Source: Serpula lacrymans var. lacrymans S7.9 (Eukaryota > Basidiomycota > Agaricomycetes > Boletales > Serpulaceae). Taken from it: a stretch of 64,000 nucleotides of DNA. The stretch is from the NCBI RefSeq assembly GCF_000218685.1, contig NW_006763300.1, forward strand, positions 517,360 to 581,359, written 5' to 3'. Positions 11,764 through 23,520 of this stretch are shown here, piece by piece (position 1 is the stretch's first letter; every line of letters begins with the position of its first letter). The notes below the pieces were generated by a model, which worked only from the letters and a program-made list of their open reading frames with translations, was not told where the DNA came from and ran no database searches. The translations under genes and the position numbers were made by a program.

Positions 11764-12879
11764 TTACCCCCTGAAATTGTTCTTCAGCTCGCGGAGCGCA
11801 TCCATGATGGCGCTTTCGGATGAAGCACCGGTCGCTTTCCTGCGATAACGTAATTAAGACCTGCGTGTCGGCAGGGATAGAAAGAAAGAAACGCCTACTT
11901 GACAGCATCGCTTCCGAGACGCATGAACACATTCCATTCCTTCTCATCGCCGATGGTGGTCAAACCGGTGGTGCTCTTGTTCTCTTTCGCGAGGGTGACG
12001 AGTCTGGCGATGGCCTCGTTGTCTGGGTCGACGGATTTGGCGAAGGCGACACTTCCGCCTGTGTATTCGTGGCCGTTGTAAACTACGGTTTCGTTGGGGA
12101 GGGTGCCGAGGTAGGAGAGAGCGGCATGCATCTCTGAGCCGACGCCTTCGAAGAAACGACCACAGCCACCTGCCACGATGGGGTTGAAACGAGCGATGAG
12201 GTGTGTGAACAGATAAGCAAATACCTTGGAAGAGGGTATCTCCTGTGAAAACCCCACCAGGCTGAGACTTGTTTGAGGTGTCAGTGACGTAATAACATAT
12301 AGAGTCTTGGGTGTGGCAAGGGGTGGCTAGACACCTTTCGAGTATTCGGATGAAGATGGGGACTAATTAATGACCGAGAGAAAAAGTTACCTGACGTGGA
12401 TGCTGTCCCCAATAGTGAACTCGTCCTTGTCCTTGACGAGTTCAGTGAGAGCAGGGACTTTCTGGCTTCCGCCGTAGATGGGAACACCGGGGTAGGCTGA
12501 AGCCTGGGTATCAGAATCATGTGAGATGGAATGTTCATGGCAGTGGATAATGTGATAACATCCGAGACTCACGAATTTCTACACGCCAGATGCTAAAATG
12601 AGCGTGCATCAGACAGATGGAGAGTTCGTAACACACCTCGTTTCCTCCGCTGTGATCAAAGTGATGATGGGTGGTGATACCCGCGATGACCTTGACGCCC
12701 AAGGCATCTGCTGCCTTCTGGACCTTTGGAACGTCGTAGGGGTCGACGGCAGCGGCTTTGTTAGTGTGTTCGTCGACGAGGAGGTAGGCGTAGTTGTCGT
12801 CGCGGACGGGGACGGGGACGACCTTCATTGTTGCGGATAGGGAGAGGGAGAAGGGGCGGGTGAAGATACGGAGAGACAT
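11764..12879 (-). CDS. GLO2: hydroxyacylglutathione hydrolase (glyoxalase II)
   Basis: Metallo-beta-lactamase fold enzyme that hydrolyses S-D-lactoylglutathione to D-lactate and glutathione, the second step of methylglyoxal detoxification. Visible motifs in order: NYAYLLVDEHTNKAAAVDP, then THHHFDHSGGNE (the T-H-x-H-x-D-H dinuclear metal site), YGGSQKVPALT, FTGDTLFQGGCGRFFEG (metal-binding Asp), and NGHEYTGGSV (third histidine set). The C-terminus ends AIMDALRELKNNFRG. The first 18 residues (MSLRIFTRPFSLSLSATM) are basic and hydroxylated, and an internal Met at residue 18 could start a cytosolic form, as in organisms with two isoforms. At least four introns are needed. The stop overlaps a GGTAAG sequence that could also be read as a splice donor, so a slightly longer C-terminus is possible but less likely. 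Confidence 0.92.
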
Positions 12880-13020
12880 AGGAAGGAGGTCAGGTGACTA
12901 ATCTAATCTTTCTTTCCACAGCTTTCAAACATAGCAACAAACAGATTATCGTCTCGCTCTCACACATGTCCATCATTACCTCTCCTTTAACATCCTCCCC
13001 CTCAGAACACCATCCCGCTC

Positions 13021-14176
13021 ATGTCCCTCCCTAGCCCCCAGCCCGGTGCTCTCAGACAACAGCGGTCGAGGTCCCTACCTGTAAGTCGCATATCACTTGC
13101 ACAATACTATCCCTTAACCTCTATGCCAGGATAAATCTCTTTCGTCTCCCCCGTCTTCCACAACTAGCACCAGCTCATGCGCTTCTGGCTCTTCCTCGAC
13201 ATGTACGCAGACTTCCCCGCCTTCCACAGCTACCACCAGCTCATGCACTTCTGGCTCTTCCCCGACACGTACACCTTCCACGGGGTCTGGTAGTGATACT
13301 AGCGACGGGTCAACCACCGCGACACCAGATAGTACCAGTTCAACGACCATTCACTCAACTACTTCGACTGTATCCACAACCACAGTGTCCACAGCGTCCT
13401 CGTCCCCCGCTGTCCCATCGCTTTCATCGTCACCTACACCCAATAACAGAGCAGCTACGCACACCAACCCCAACACGGGCGCCATCGCTGGTGGTGTCGT
13501 CGGGGGCGCCGTCTTCCTAGCTTGCGTCATAGTAGCCGGTATACTCTACTTCCGCCGCAAACGTCGCATGGCGCCCTCCGCAGAGTTTATGGACTCCGTC
13601 CATAAAGGCGCACCCCCCATATTCCGTCTGCGTTCCGGCGCCGAATACACGGCCTCCACGCCAGACCACGTCGGCTCTCTCCCTGGGACACCCATCCCCT
13701 TTCCGTTCATGCAGGACCCGTACAAAGACCACAAAATTCCAGGGATGGCCTTGCCAGATTCCAGCGCGAGAAAGTCGTTACCTCCCCCACCGCGTCCCCC
13801 GTTTTCGGACTATGACTATCACCACTTTCATTCTGTGTACGAGCCGCCGGAAGAAGGGGTAGTGTCTGGGGTGCCCAGTGCTCGGCAAGGTGTGGAGGAT
13901 TCACGTCCCCCGTTTTCGGACTATCACCACTTTCATTCTGTGTACGAGGCGCCGGAAGAAGGGGTAGTGTCTGGGGTGCCCAGCGCTTGGCAAGGTGTGG
14001 AGGATTCGCATTATGAGCCGTATTTGCAGGACTCGTACATGAATCCGGACGTTGCGGATACCACTGCACCCCCAGAAGACATGAGGCCGCACACGAGCTC
14101 GGGGTCTGGACACCATACAAAGGATAACTCAAGCATAGCGCTGATACCAGTGCGGCGTAGCGTTGATGTCCCATAA
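13021..14176 (+). CDS. Ser/Thr-rich single-pass membrane protein, unknown function
   Basis: Two exons with one intron (donor after about 13080, acceptor near 13130). The N-terminal half is a Ser/Thr/Pro-rich, probably O-glycosylated ectodomain containing an imperfect duplication around TSSC(A/T)SGSS (about 13158-13270). One transmembrane helix follows (AIAGGVVGGAVFLACVIVAG, near 13480-13540), then a stop-transfer YFRRKRR. The cytosolic tail holds polyproline KSLPPPPRPP and a second direct duplication, FSDY...HHFHSVYE.PEEGVVSGVPSA (about 13799-13900 and 13904-14010). The layout recalls fungal mid-like or signalling mucins and the Ser/Thr-TM proteins common in mushrooms, but I recognise no family. 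No classic signal peptide is visible at the chosen Met (MSLPSPQPGALRQQ), so the true first exon may lie elsewhere. Confidence 0.7.
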
Positions 14177-14536
14177 CCCCTGCTCTTCTTGAGCGCTAGG
14201 GGTTTAAGCTTATGTACTATCTTGATCTATCCCCCCCCCCAACTGGACTTTTCTTCTACTCACCCAGTTGTCCGTTTTTTGTAGTTCGCGTATACATCTA
14301 CCCCCTGAAAATGTACTAACTTACCTTACTGAATTACTGCATGACGTAGAGTCCTGCAAGCCTGAAATTCTACATTACAAGACCGAGCACCATGTACTTA
14401 CTAATCCCACCAACTTAGACTCAGGTACTGAGAAAGAAAGAAAATATAAAAAACATCTCTATTGCTTCTGAAGCTCAACAAAAGCAGGACACGCGTCTAC
14501 GATCATCACACCGCCTTCGGAACAGACGTCCATCAT
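14177..14536. other. intergenic region between two convergent genes
   Basis: About 360 bases where the membrane-protein gene (+) and the SRP receptor gene (-) run toward each other. It carries a run of ten cytosines at 14231-14240 and otherwise AT-rich 3' flank sequence. Nothing coding is apparent. Confidence 0.5.
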
Positions 14537-17205
14537 TCACTGAGGATAGCCCGCACCACATTTGCCACCCTCAGCTGACGCAGATCGGTGTAAGTCTGGA
14601 CGTACACAGCTATTAGCATTAAATCCAACAGACGCAATTGGATACCAGTAGTATAAACATACCTCTCCACATCCAACGAAGATGATGGGCTGGCCTGTAA
14701 CATATGTCATCGACAATGCAGCGCCCACCTATCAAACACGCAAGTAACAATGCCCATCAGAATCAGAAGACTGTTCATATATATGGCGCAACCCAACAAA
14801 CCTTATCGTCGACGGTATCCCATTTGGTTACCAGCATTCCATCAATGCCCCGGCTCTTCCCAGCTGAAGCAGAGGAAAAGTCTCGCAGAGCACGGTCAAA
14901 CTTGGTCAACTGATCCACTGCTTCATTGCCCACCAGCGCTTCACCCACAAAGATAATTTTGTCCGGATTATTGACGCCTACCAACTTAACGAATATTAAT
15001 CAGCATTCGAGTACCTTGTGAGAGATTAAAGCTCACTTTAGCTAGGGCACGCATCAGTGGCTATGATAACATTAGCATAGATCTGATGATTGATTGTGCT
15101 CTCACTCACTTCATTGTCCTGCATCCGTCCGGCAGTATCAATGAGAACAACATCAAAGTTATTTTCTTGAGCTGTAAATCCGAGAGATTAAATCAGACTA
15201 GTGGATTAGATATGATGCGATATTTGTTACCATAGGATATAGCCTGCTTCGCAATGCCCGCAGCATCTTTCCCATAGCCTCGTTCGTAAAGCTCAACTCG
15301 AGTCCCGTTGTCTGTAGCACTTTCAGCCGCAATTTTGCTTAAATTGCGTACGTGCACTCGAAGCTGTTCTACCGCTCCGCTCCTGTACATATATGATCAA
15401 CAACTCGTCCATAGTATATTTTGGAGTATCCCACACCTGAATGTATCACAGGCAGCGATCAATACTCTTAGGCCGTTTTGCATCAGCCAAAAGCACACCT
15501 TCGATAGGTTGGTGCTTTTGCCCACACCATTGACCCCAACGAACGTGATACTGTACGGGACCCTTTGTTGCGATGACGTCAAAGCTGAAGATAACTTGGT
15601 TCTAATGGATAATAGAAGATCGGTCGAAGTTTTGGGAGTAAGAATGCGCGTCAACGAAGACGAAAGGGCCAATCGGACAGCCGCATTGGTTGCTAGAGGA
15701 CAGTAAATTCAATATAAACCAAACCCTTTGTAGGTCAAAATCTTACTTTGGAAGCCGCCAACTTTCTTGCCAACAAGACTCTCACCTACACCCTCACAGA
15801 CCTTATCAGCGATTTCCATCGCGACGTTTTTCTTCATAAGATGCTGCTTCATGCCTTCCAAGACAGGTTTGAGATCCTGCTCGGTCAATACCTTTGACCC
15901 AGTCAGACGTGCGAAGAGTGAGCTTAGAGCGCCCAATGAACTGGAGGCTTGTTTTGCTACCCCTCCGTTCGGCTGTAGTGCCCGCGAGATAACGTCATTT
16001 GTCTCACCATCCCCTGAACCAAACTCCCAATCCTTGACTTCATACATCCCATCACGCGTCCTCGTACCCAACGAAGCCTTGTCCACCAACGACAGCGCGT
16101 CCTGCGAAAGTGGCGCGTCCGTCCCAGAATCACCTTTATCAAAGCTGAAATCCAGAGACGCCATATCAGACTCTGTGGGTGCTTCATGTCCCCATTTGCG
16201 CTGCGTCTTCGTATTTGTCTTTCGTTTTACACTTTCGGTACTAGTTCAAGGTAAATGACCATAGAGAAAGGATACGTGCGCATATACGCACTCTGAACTT
16301 GGCATGCTATCCCTTCCACTCCCCGAGTCGATACGCGCGATCCCCCTCCCTCCACGTCGACCACCACGACCCCGTAGTCGGTTTTTTAGAGCTTGGACAT
16401 TTCGTGCTATCTGTTGTTCGTCCTGCGCAACGACAGAGGATTCCGACGGAACTAGTTTGCATGAGCACCAGAGTGGAAGTAGTTATTTATAGCTTACTCG
16501 TGCTAAGGTCGTCTGAAGGAGGACTTGGATCGGCCAAGGGAGCATGGACTGTAGGTCTGAATCGGGACTTTCTTTCCTACGTACGGAGATGTAAATCAGA
16601 ACGTTTCTTTGATAACGTTTTACTTACCTGAGCAGCTTTGTCTTCCAAGCCCTTGAGTAGTTTATCAAAGACCTTGTCCCAACCCTCAAATGCTTTCGCG
16701 AAATTCCATGACGCGGTATTGTTTCCTGCAGGAGCAGTCACGACTTTCCCACTATTCATTGCATGGAGCGAAGCTACGAAAGTTGCCAGGAACGGTTCAA
16801 ACAGTTTTATAAAGAGCGTTTTCAAAGCAGCGAGAAGGTCGTCCACATAGGTAAGCTGAAGAATCCGCTGGTATGCGACCTGAATGCGACGTCACTTCTA
16901 ATCAGGGTACCATCCAGCGGGATGCAAAGACTCACGACGAAAATCAGTTCCAGGTCATTGACGAATGTCCACTTGACCGCATAACCATCCTTTTCAAACT
17001 TTTCTTCTGCCGTCCGACCTTCAATGAGTGCTTCACGAATAAGAGAGTTTACAGGAGAAGCTGAAGAGGAAGCAATTTGCGAAGCGTCGGGCGTGAATGA
17101 CCGCGACCACAGAACTATACCGCCTAAGGCATCCTCTGGTTATTGCATGGACATACTGATGAGTGTAAATGTACCTTTATGCGAAATTGAACATAGATCC
17201 AACAT
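14537..17205 (-). CDS. SRP101: signal recognition particle receptor alpha subunit
   Basis: ER-docking GTPase that pairs with SRP54 to deliver nascent chains to the translocon. The N-terminal SRX domain starts MLDLCSISHK, is interrupted by an intron, then continues GGIVLWSRSFTPDA, EALIEGRTAEEKFEKDGY and VKWTFVNDLELIFV, matching the SRX fold that binds SR-beta. A charged linker follows (about 15950-16620). The C-terminal NG domain has the helical N part, the P-loop VGVNGVGKSTNLSK, DTFRSGAVEQL, VLIDTAGRMQDNE, and TKWDTVDDK (TKxD). It ends FVGCGETYTDLRQL and VRAILSE. The start Met at 17205 is chosen because only it yields the SRX first strand after splicing to the exon near 17130. Confidence 0.92.
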
Positions 17206-17411
17206 ATTACAGTATTCTTGGTTGTCAGAGAGTAAGGAAAGGGTGGGTTATGGTACAGCCCAAAAGGCGAAGTACCGGTGTATATGGAAATGCGATACTG
17301 GAGGACCGGAGGCTTTACTGCGCAACTTGCCGGATAGCCAAACCGTCGCGGAGAGTGGAACTGTAAGCGACTCTTGGTCAGTCATTATGATCAAATCTAC
17401 ATATTACGACA

Positions 17412-17518
17412 TCTCTGGTAGTATATCGGATAGTACACCCGCCTGTCAGTCTGTTACTTCGGTACTTTCTGTGCGCGGGAGAGCGGGGTTCGACTCCCCG
17501 CCAGAGAGATTTTTTTTA
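17412..17518 (+). tRNA. tRNA-Asp (GTC anticodon) with an intron of about 25 bases
   Basis: The 5' end TCTCTGG (17412-17418) pairs perfectly with CCAGAGA (17511-17517), followed by a discriminator G. The anticodon stem is CCCGC (17438-17442) with GCGGG (17475-17479). The loop reads CTGTCA up to position 37, giving anticodon GTC at 17445-17447. An intron of about 25 bases follows (about 17449-17473), at the standard 37/38 site. The T arm GCGGGGTTCGACTCCCCGC has a perfect stem. A run of eight T right after (17520-17527) is a Pol III terminator. It sits between the SRP receptor and cyclin L genes. Confidence 0.93.
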
Positions 17519-17519
17519 T

Positions 17520-17527
17520 TTGTTGAA
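17520..17527 (+). terminator. RNA polymerase III terminator of tRNA-Asp
   Basis: Uninterrupted run of eight T two bases downstream of the tRNA-Asp 3' end, the standard Pol III stop signal. Confidence 0.85.
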
Positions 17528-17764
17528 GGCACTTGATAGACGAACAGATTTTGGAAAGCAGCTACACTTTCAATATTTCTTTTTTCGCCAGGAGAACCTA
17601 CCTTTAACTAGGGTTCTAGCCTCCAATTGAAACCAGGTAGTTCTTAGAAAATATCCACCCCTGATCTATGAACTTGCCCATCAAACTTTTTGGAAGACAA
17701 TGCTGTCAGAGGCTCTTCCAATGCATGGTAATTGTCCGTATATTATAGTGACAAAGGGCCAGAG

Positions 17765-18831
17765 CTACGAGCGTATGACAGCCATCGCCTGATCTCCAGT
17801 TGTGGGGTTCTTCTCTAACCACTCCCTCACGCTCTTTTTATTTATCAATGCAGCAACTCTGATGCAGTCTTCCACGCTGCGCTGCCGATACAGCCGCATG
17901 ACGTGTCCACACACGATCCACACATCTTCCCAGTCAGCATCAAACAGCTCCCACCAGCAATCTGGCGGCGTGGAGGGAAGGGAGATACCCAGGTGTCGCG
18001 TGGTGAGCACAATGGCGGCCGTCACAATCGTCGGAACGGAATAGATGGCATAGACTGGTGTTTGAAGGCTAAGGGATGGCAGAATGAAGTTCTAGCTGTG
18101 ATCATCGTAGCCGAGACCACTTACGCATCGTTCAGATATCCCCATGCCCGTGAACACACATCGTCTCGATCGGTCAACCCAAGTACGCGCAGGTAATTGA
18201 CGAGAGTATTATACGGAAGAGTGATATGCATATTGAAGCCCAGCCGCTTGAGGATCTGCATTTCAGAGACCACAATGGCATCTTTCAAATCATAGAACGT
18301 ATTTCCAAAGTACGACATCGGTGTATAATGGAATTTCTTTGTTTGGGGGTGAGTGTGGGATTTAACCTTGTGGGTTTCGCGCTGCAGCAGAACGTCGTAA
18401 ATGTTGATCAAGTCGCGCATCCGTAGCACGCATTCTTCCAGTTTTGAAGCGAGGTACAGAGCCCCCATGCCGATGTCCTACATAAAACGAGAAAATGTCA
18501 CGTACAATGACACATACTGACACAATATGTTACTTGGGCTGACCCCGATACCGAAATGTTTCATGGACGTTACGAACCAGAAACGCTGAAAGATGATCTG
18601 CGCAGTAGCAACTGCGACTTGTTTTCTACCACCCCATAACCATGAGTGATCGAATGAGAGAAAGCTGTTCGTACTGGCTCACTGTTTTAGAAGGATTCCT
18701 GCTTCATGAATCATTTTGCAGCCATAAGCCCTGAGATCTTCTTCGAGACCGTGTGGCATTCCATCTTCTCTGGAAGGGGTATTTTCGATCTGTGAATGGG
18801 AAGCCAATGGGACCAGCAAGATATGCTCCAT
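17765..18831 (-). CDS. cyclin L-type cyclin (pre-mRNA splicing/transcription)
   Basis: Cyclin L partners with CDK11/CDK10-type kinases in nuclear speckles. Four exons are seen. The first encodes an N-terminus (LVPLASHSQIENTPSREDGM) and LEEDLRAYGCKMIHEAGILLKQ, characteristic of cyclin L. The second gives VAVATAQIIFQRFWFVTSMKHFG. The third has MGALYLASKLEEC, RDLINIYDVLLQRE and the second cyclin fold around MQILKRLGFNMHITLPYNTLVNYLRVLGL. The last has AAIVLTTRHLGISLPSTPPDCWWELFDADWEDVW and ends QAMAVIRS. The SR-rich tail of animal cyclin L is absent. The start at 18831 is the most likely Met; an in-frame Met lies 17 codons upstream (18882). The gene is divergent from the RS-rich protein gene. Confidence 0.88.
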
Positions 18832-19007
18832 GCACAGTTCTCCGCTGCCAAAGACGGAAAATGACAAATAGTTGGTTGGCAAAGATAGTCGCGGTATTGG
18901 ACAAGGGCTCGGGATACTTGCCGTACCAAGTAGAGGCTCTTGCCAAACATCCGCAAATATGGGTCTTCATGTAGAGGTCGTACTGAAATTTCTCAGTATT
19001 GGTTCCA
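18832..19007. promoter_or_regulatory. shared divergent promoter region, cyclin L and RS-rich protein
   Basis: Only 176 bases separate the two divergent start codons, so both promoters and both 5' leaders must lie here or overlap. No clear TATA box is visible. Inferred from layout, not from a motif. Confidence 0.5.
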
Positions 19008-20745
19008 ATGGCAGGACTTCCACCCAAACCAGAGGTCAATGTATATGAGCCCAGGAGATTCGCACCACCACCAGATGACAGGCGCTACGTCCCAGTTGCC
19101 CGTCCAGAGCGAATGGCCCCGCACGACCGTTACTCCCAATATCCCCGCCCAGATGCTGACTGGGATCACAGGGAGCGAGGGGACCGGTCTAACTATCCCC
19201 CAAGGTCACCTCCACGAGCTAGAGTAGGTAGAGACTCGTATGGTGCACCGCCATACGATGTCAGAGACGGTGCGAGGTATGGCGAAGATTACCACGGACA
19301 GTGGCATAGGGATGAGCATGCGAGGAGAGCCTGGACTCAGGAACCACCAAGAGAATGGGAAGCCAATAGGGCATGGGATTCGAGACCTAGACATCACGAC
19401 GAGTGGCGAGGAGATTCTCGACGTGGTTACGACAGAAACTTTGACCGTAGGAGGGGGGGAGGGGGGGACTATGGTAGACCCCGAATGGACGACAGGCGTC
19501 GACGAGACGACCGTTTTGGAAACTGGCGAGATCGCAGCCCGTCAGTATCTCCCCGTCGTAGAGGTTCGCTTTCACTCGACGAACGAATTGTATTATTCTT
19601 ATTGACACATTGACAGCACCCTCAATTCATGCACCACGGTCAGACCATCGTCGGTCAAGGTCGCCAACTCGTTCACAATCTCCTCGTCGACGTGACATTC
19701 GACAACGGTCACGTACGCATTCTCAAACCTCTAAAAGTGCATCTCGCACGACTTCACCTCGAAGCAGAGGACAGCTGTATTCTCATCCAACATCTGTGGT
19801 ATCACGATCTCCGGCTCACATAGGTCACGAGGGGACTCGTCACCACGAACACGAGGGTAGTGGAAAACCACAGCGTTATAGCAGGAGTATTAGCCGTCCC
19901 CGCGATGCACCACCATTCTTAGACCAGGATGCGGGATACCAGAGGACGGGTTATGACCAGGGAGAAGCCAGTATAGGAGAAACCTCTCCCGCATTACAAG
20001 CCCCATTGAAAAGAGAGTCTGATGAAACTCGAGATACCGAGATGGAACTCAAGCCAAAAATCGAATCAGGAGTTAAATCAGAAAGTGAAGACGAGACTCT
20101 TCATCCCTCCGCGGTACATCAAGATTCAGATACTGTGCCACACGAGCCTTCTCGATATCTAGAGAAAGGTAAATTGAAAGAAGAACCTCCAGACTATAGT
20201 CTCAGCTGGCGCAACCGCTCCCCATCCCCCTCGAATAGTCTACGAGGCACCCATGTGCCGCGAGGTCGATCTCCACCTCGAGGTCCCCGAAATTATGTCA
20301 AAACACCCACAACCCCTCTCACTCCAGCATTACCCCCACCATCAAACCTGCCCCCTCACTCCGAACCAGATTACCAGCCTATAGTCAATCAACCGGCTCC
20401 CATCCTTACACTACCTCACATTCCACGTTATCAACCGAAACCCAGCATTACTGCGGAACAAGATGCCGAGGTACGCTACTATCTTATGAACTGTCTGCTT
20501 TCGTCTCTTGCACACTGACGAAAACCTATCCACTTCTCAAGATTACCAAAATTGAAGCTCGTCGCGCCAACCTGAACGCAGAATACTTGCAGCTCTCCAA
20601 AGCCACTCGAAGGGCACAACACGAGCTAGAAATAGCCGCCATCGACCTCCGCGCAGCCGAGAATCGTCGAAAGCTTGCAGAAATTCATCTAGATAAAGCG
20701 AAAGCCGGTGCTCTCGGTATTGATTTTGTCGCCGTCCCGGTGTAG
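19008..20745 (+). CDS. Arg/Ser-rich nuclear protein with C-terminal coiled coil, unknown function
   Basis: Three exons (19008-19563, 19617-20470, 20542-20745) join in frame to 537 residues. The first third is Arg/Asp/Tyr/Pro-rich with RGG-like and DRR repeats (MDDRRRRDD, RRRGGGGDYGR). The middle is a true RS region (HRRSRSPTRSQSPRRRD, SPSVSPRRR), followed by an acidic Glu/Ser stretch and a proline-rich segment (TPLTPALPPPSNLPPH). The end is a charged helix likely to form a coiled coil (ARRANLNAEYLQLSKATRRA, AAENRRKLAEIHLDKAKAG). Composition resembles splicing-associated factors, suggesting RNA-bound nuclear localisation. No RRM or other named domain is visible, so function is inferred only from composition and from its divergent cyclin L neighbour. 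Confidence 0.8.
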
Positions 20746-21886
20746 TGTTATGGTTCGCACCGCAGAACGTAGCTTTCCTTTATCCATTGCCATATGCATA
20801 TGTATCATGCGCGATGATCTCGATGGTTCGAATAAATGTAGTATAAGAGTATACGGTGAATAGTTACTTTGGTATTCTATTGCATTCCATATGTGTCCGC
20901 GATGGGTCCATTGGAAGGGCACAGAAGAAGCCATTCGCCTGATGACATGGCTTGAGTGTGAATCCAAAAAAAAAACTCCAACATGGGGCGTTCTCACCTG
21001 CATCGTTTCGAACAACTTTGTCGATAACATTTGAACCTAACAGGATGGCGTTCACAAACCCGATCCCCTTCATCATAACCATGATATGAATCTCACCATA
21101 ATGCACTCCCGACCTTTCTCTCCGCCTTCTCGGCACAGCTCAGACTGTGGTGCCCCGCGCTCACTGTCAAACGTATAACGCGCGTTTGGGGCCTTCTATA
21201 GCACAAATAACCCAATCTGTGAAACACAACCAAGGGGGAAAAAACAAAAGGAAGTAACGCACGTCTACGAATGATGCGACCGTCGCCTGCGCCTTTTTGT
21301 GGTCAGACGACATGGTTGGAACTGAAAAACTGAATGCACTTGCGCCCAAAGACGAAACGACTTGTGCCGGCGAGTGACGTAGAGCCGCTGACGTAAGCGC
21401 CAGGGTTTTTTGATCTTGAAAGTTTATTGAACCAAGGCCTAAAACGCTTCTGGTCTGAAAGCACAAAGGGAAGGAACTCATCCGATTGTCGACTCATCAT
21501 TCTCTTGCGGTTAGAGTGTCCGTGCGTGCGTGGAGCTAGAGTGATTGCGACAAGACATTTTCACAGCATCGCAAGCTGTCGTCTAAAACTAATATAATAC
21601 CTTGCCATTGTCTGTTCTTGTTCTCGTGCTACATAATAACATTACTGTCTAAGCAGATGGGGATAGACCCATCTACAAACGGGTTGAACCTGTTAGGGAA
21701 AACATTAAGACATGCATCACTCGAGATTAACAGGATGTTCTACGACCTTTTCCGTTTCATTTTCTTCGATCATCCAACGTTCTTCACCACCCTCGCCCCG
21801 CCATCCTTCCGCCCTTCAAGTTAGAGTCGCTGACACATAACAAGTCATGATCGTGTTTTCATTCGGAGGGGAACAAAAAAAAAAAC
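20746..21886. other. intergenic region, possible small minus-strand gene
   Basis: About 1.1 kb between convergent genes. On the minus strand an ATG at 21312 in the context ccaaccATGTCG opens MSSDHKKAQATVASFVD, followed by a GT donor. Further down, plausible splice sites bound a short exon near 21005-21045 and a last segment ending at a TAA near 20864. I could not assemble a convincing single protein and recognise no family. It may be a small unidentified gene or chance splice sites. Confidence 0.3.
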
Positions 21887-23520
21887 TTACATCGTGAGAC
21901 CCACCATGGCCGCACCTAGGTTGTCAGATATCTATCCTCTTAATGTGAGCATACGCCTCCCACACATCATTTTAAGGAAAACGCAAACCTCTGCAAGTAT
22001 TTTTGGGTTGTTGTAGTGGGTCACCTTTTGGGAATGAATGAGTAACAAACCCAAGACACCGGCGTGGGCGGCAAACTCACAGATTGCACAATGGCCCTTG
22101 CGCGCTTGGCGGGATCACCAGACTGTCAAAGAAAGATAAAGGAGAGATCAATTGGTGGCTCCAGTCACCGCAACAACAGCTGGCGTACGTGGAAAATGCC
22201 CGATCCAACGAAAACTAACCCATACCAGTGGTATTATTAGCATATGATTACGACAAATCTCAAGATCACATGAGCCCACTTACCTCCATCGCAGCCAAGT
22301 TGCATCATTAATGCTGCATCGGCTGTGTGAACCACAACCACAATCGTATCGGTGCATTTAGTTCATTTTGCCGTATAAATTTCAAAACCAAAACAAAGGG
22401 AACTTGCCTGGAGTAGCAATACCCCCCGCAGCAAAATTGACCACTGGAAGTCGCTTCAATCTTGCCGTCTCCTTCAGGAGATGGAATGGCGCCTGGATTT
22501 CCTTGGCATAGGCATACAGCTCTTCTTCACTCATAACGCTGGCTTTTCGAATCTCGCTCATGACGGAGCGCTGGTGACGTACGGCTTCTACGACGTTTCC
22601 AGTCCCAGCCTCGCCCTTGGTGCGGATGAACGCAGCACCCTCTGATATACGACGCAAGGCCTCTCCGAGGTTTCGGGCACCGCATACGAAAGGCACCTTG
22701 TAGTTGTGCTTGTTGATGTGGTACTCTTCGTCTGCAGGGGTCAAGACCTCGGACTCGTCGATGTAGTCGATGCCGATGGCTTGAAGAATCTACCGGGTAC
22801 ACGGGGATGGATGATGTCAACCGTCATGGTCGGTTCGAGAAAAACATTGCAAGCACTGCTTACCTGTGCTTCTACGAAATGTCCGATCCGGACCTTGGCC
22901 ATCACAGGGATAGTGACCGCATCAACGATTTCTTTGATCATGGCGGGGTCGCTCTGAGATGACAAGACATAAACCAAGGTTGAGATTGAGATTGTTAGAT
23001 TGAACCACTTGGAATGCTATAGAAGCAACACTAATTACCATTCTTGCCACACCTCCCTCCTTTCTAATATCCGCTGGGACTCTTTCGAGGGCCATGACAG
23101 CGCACGCACCTGCCTCCTCGGCAATCCGTGCCTAAATGGCGTGATAGAGGAATTGAGCGGTGATTCCAAGGATAGGTGATAAGATAAGAGGCTTACCTGT
23201 TCGGCATTGACCACGTCCATGATCACACCCCCCTTTGAAGGAAATGAGATGTTATAAAGAGGAGATGGAGACCAGGTACATTATGAGCCTACCTTGAGCA
23301 TCTGCGCTAGACCGGACTTGACCTAAAACGAAGTGAAGTATCAGTGATGGCTGGTGGCACGTATCCAATAGAAACATACACCAAAAGTCCCTAGGCTTGT
23401 GCTACCGCCCTCACGAGGAGCAGATCGAGCGGGTGCCACAGCAGACGAGGCCCCTCCGGCAGCGCCAAGAGGGCCATTGGACGTAAGCTGAGATGGAGTG
23501 GTTGAGACGGGTGTGCTCAT
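21887..23520 (-). CDS. PDX1: pyridoxal 5'-phosphate synthase subunit PDX1/SNZ
   Basis: Catalytic (beta/alpha)8 subunit of the DXP-independent vitamin B6 pathway, making PLP from ribose 5-phosphate, glyceraldehyde 3-phosphate and ammonia supplied by PDX2/SNO. After a Ser/Ala/Gly-rich N-terminal extension, the exons give [55 protein letters not shown], then [16 protein letters not shown] with the active-site lysine of [39 protein letters not shown] and [11 protein letters not shown] (second catalytic lysine) follow, then [29 protein letters not shown] and a final [12 protein letters not shown], the standard family end. The gene is broken by about ten small introns. The partner glutaminase (PDX2) is not in the window. 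Confidence 0.94.
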
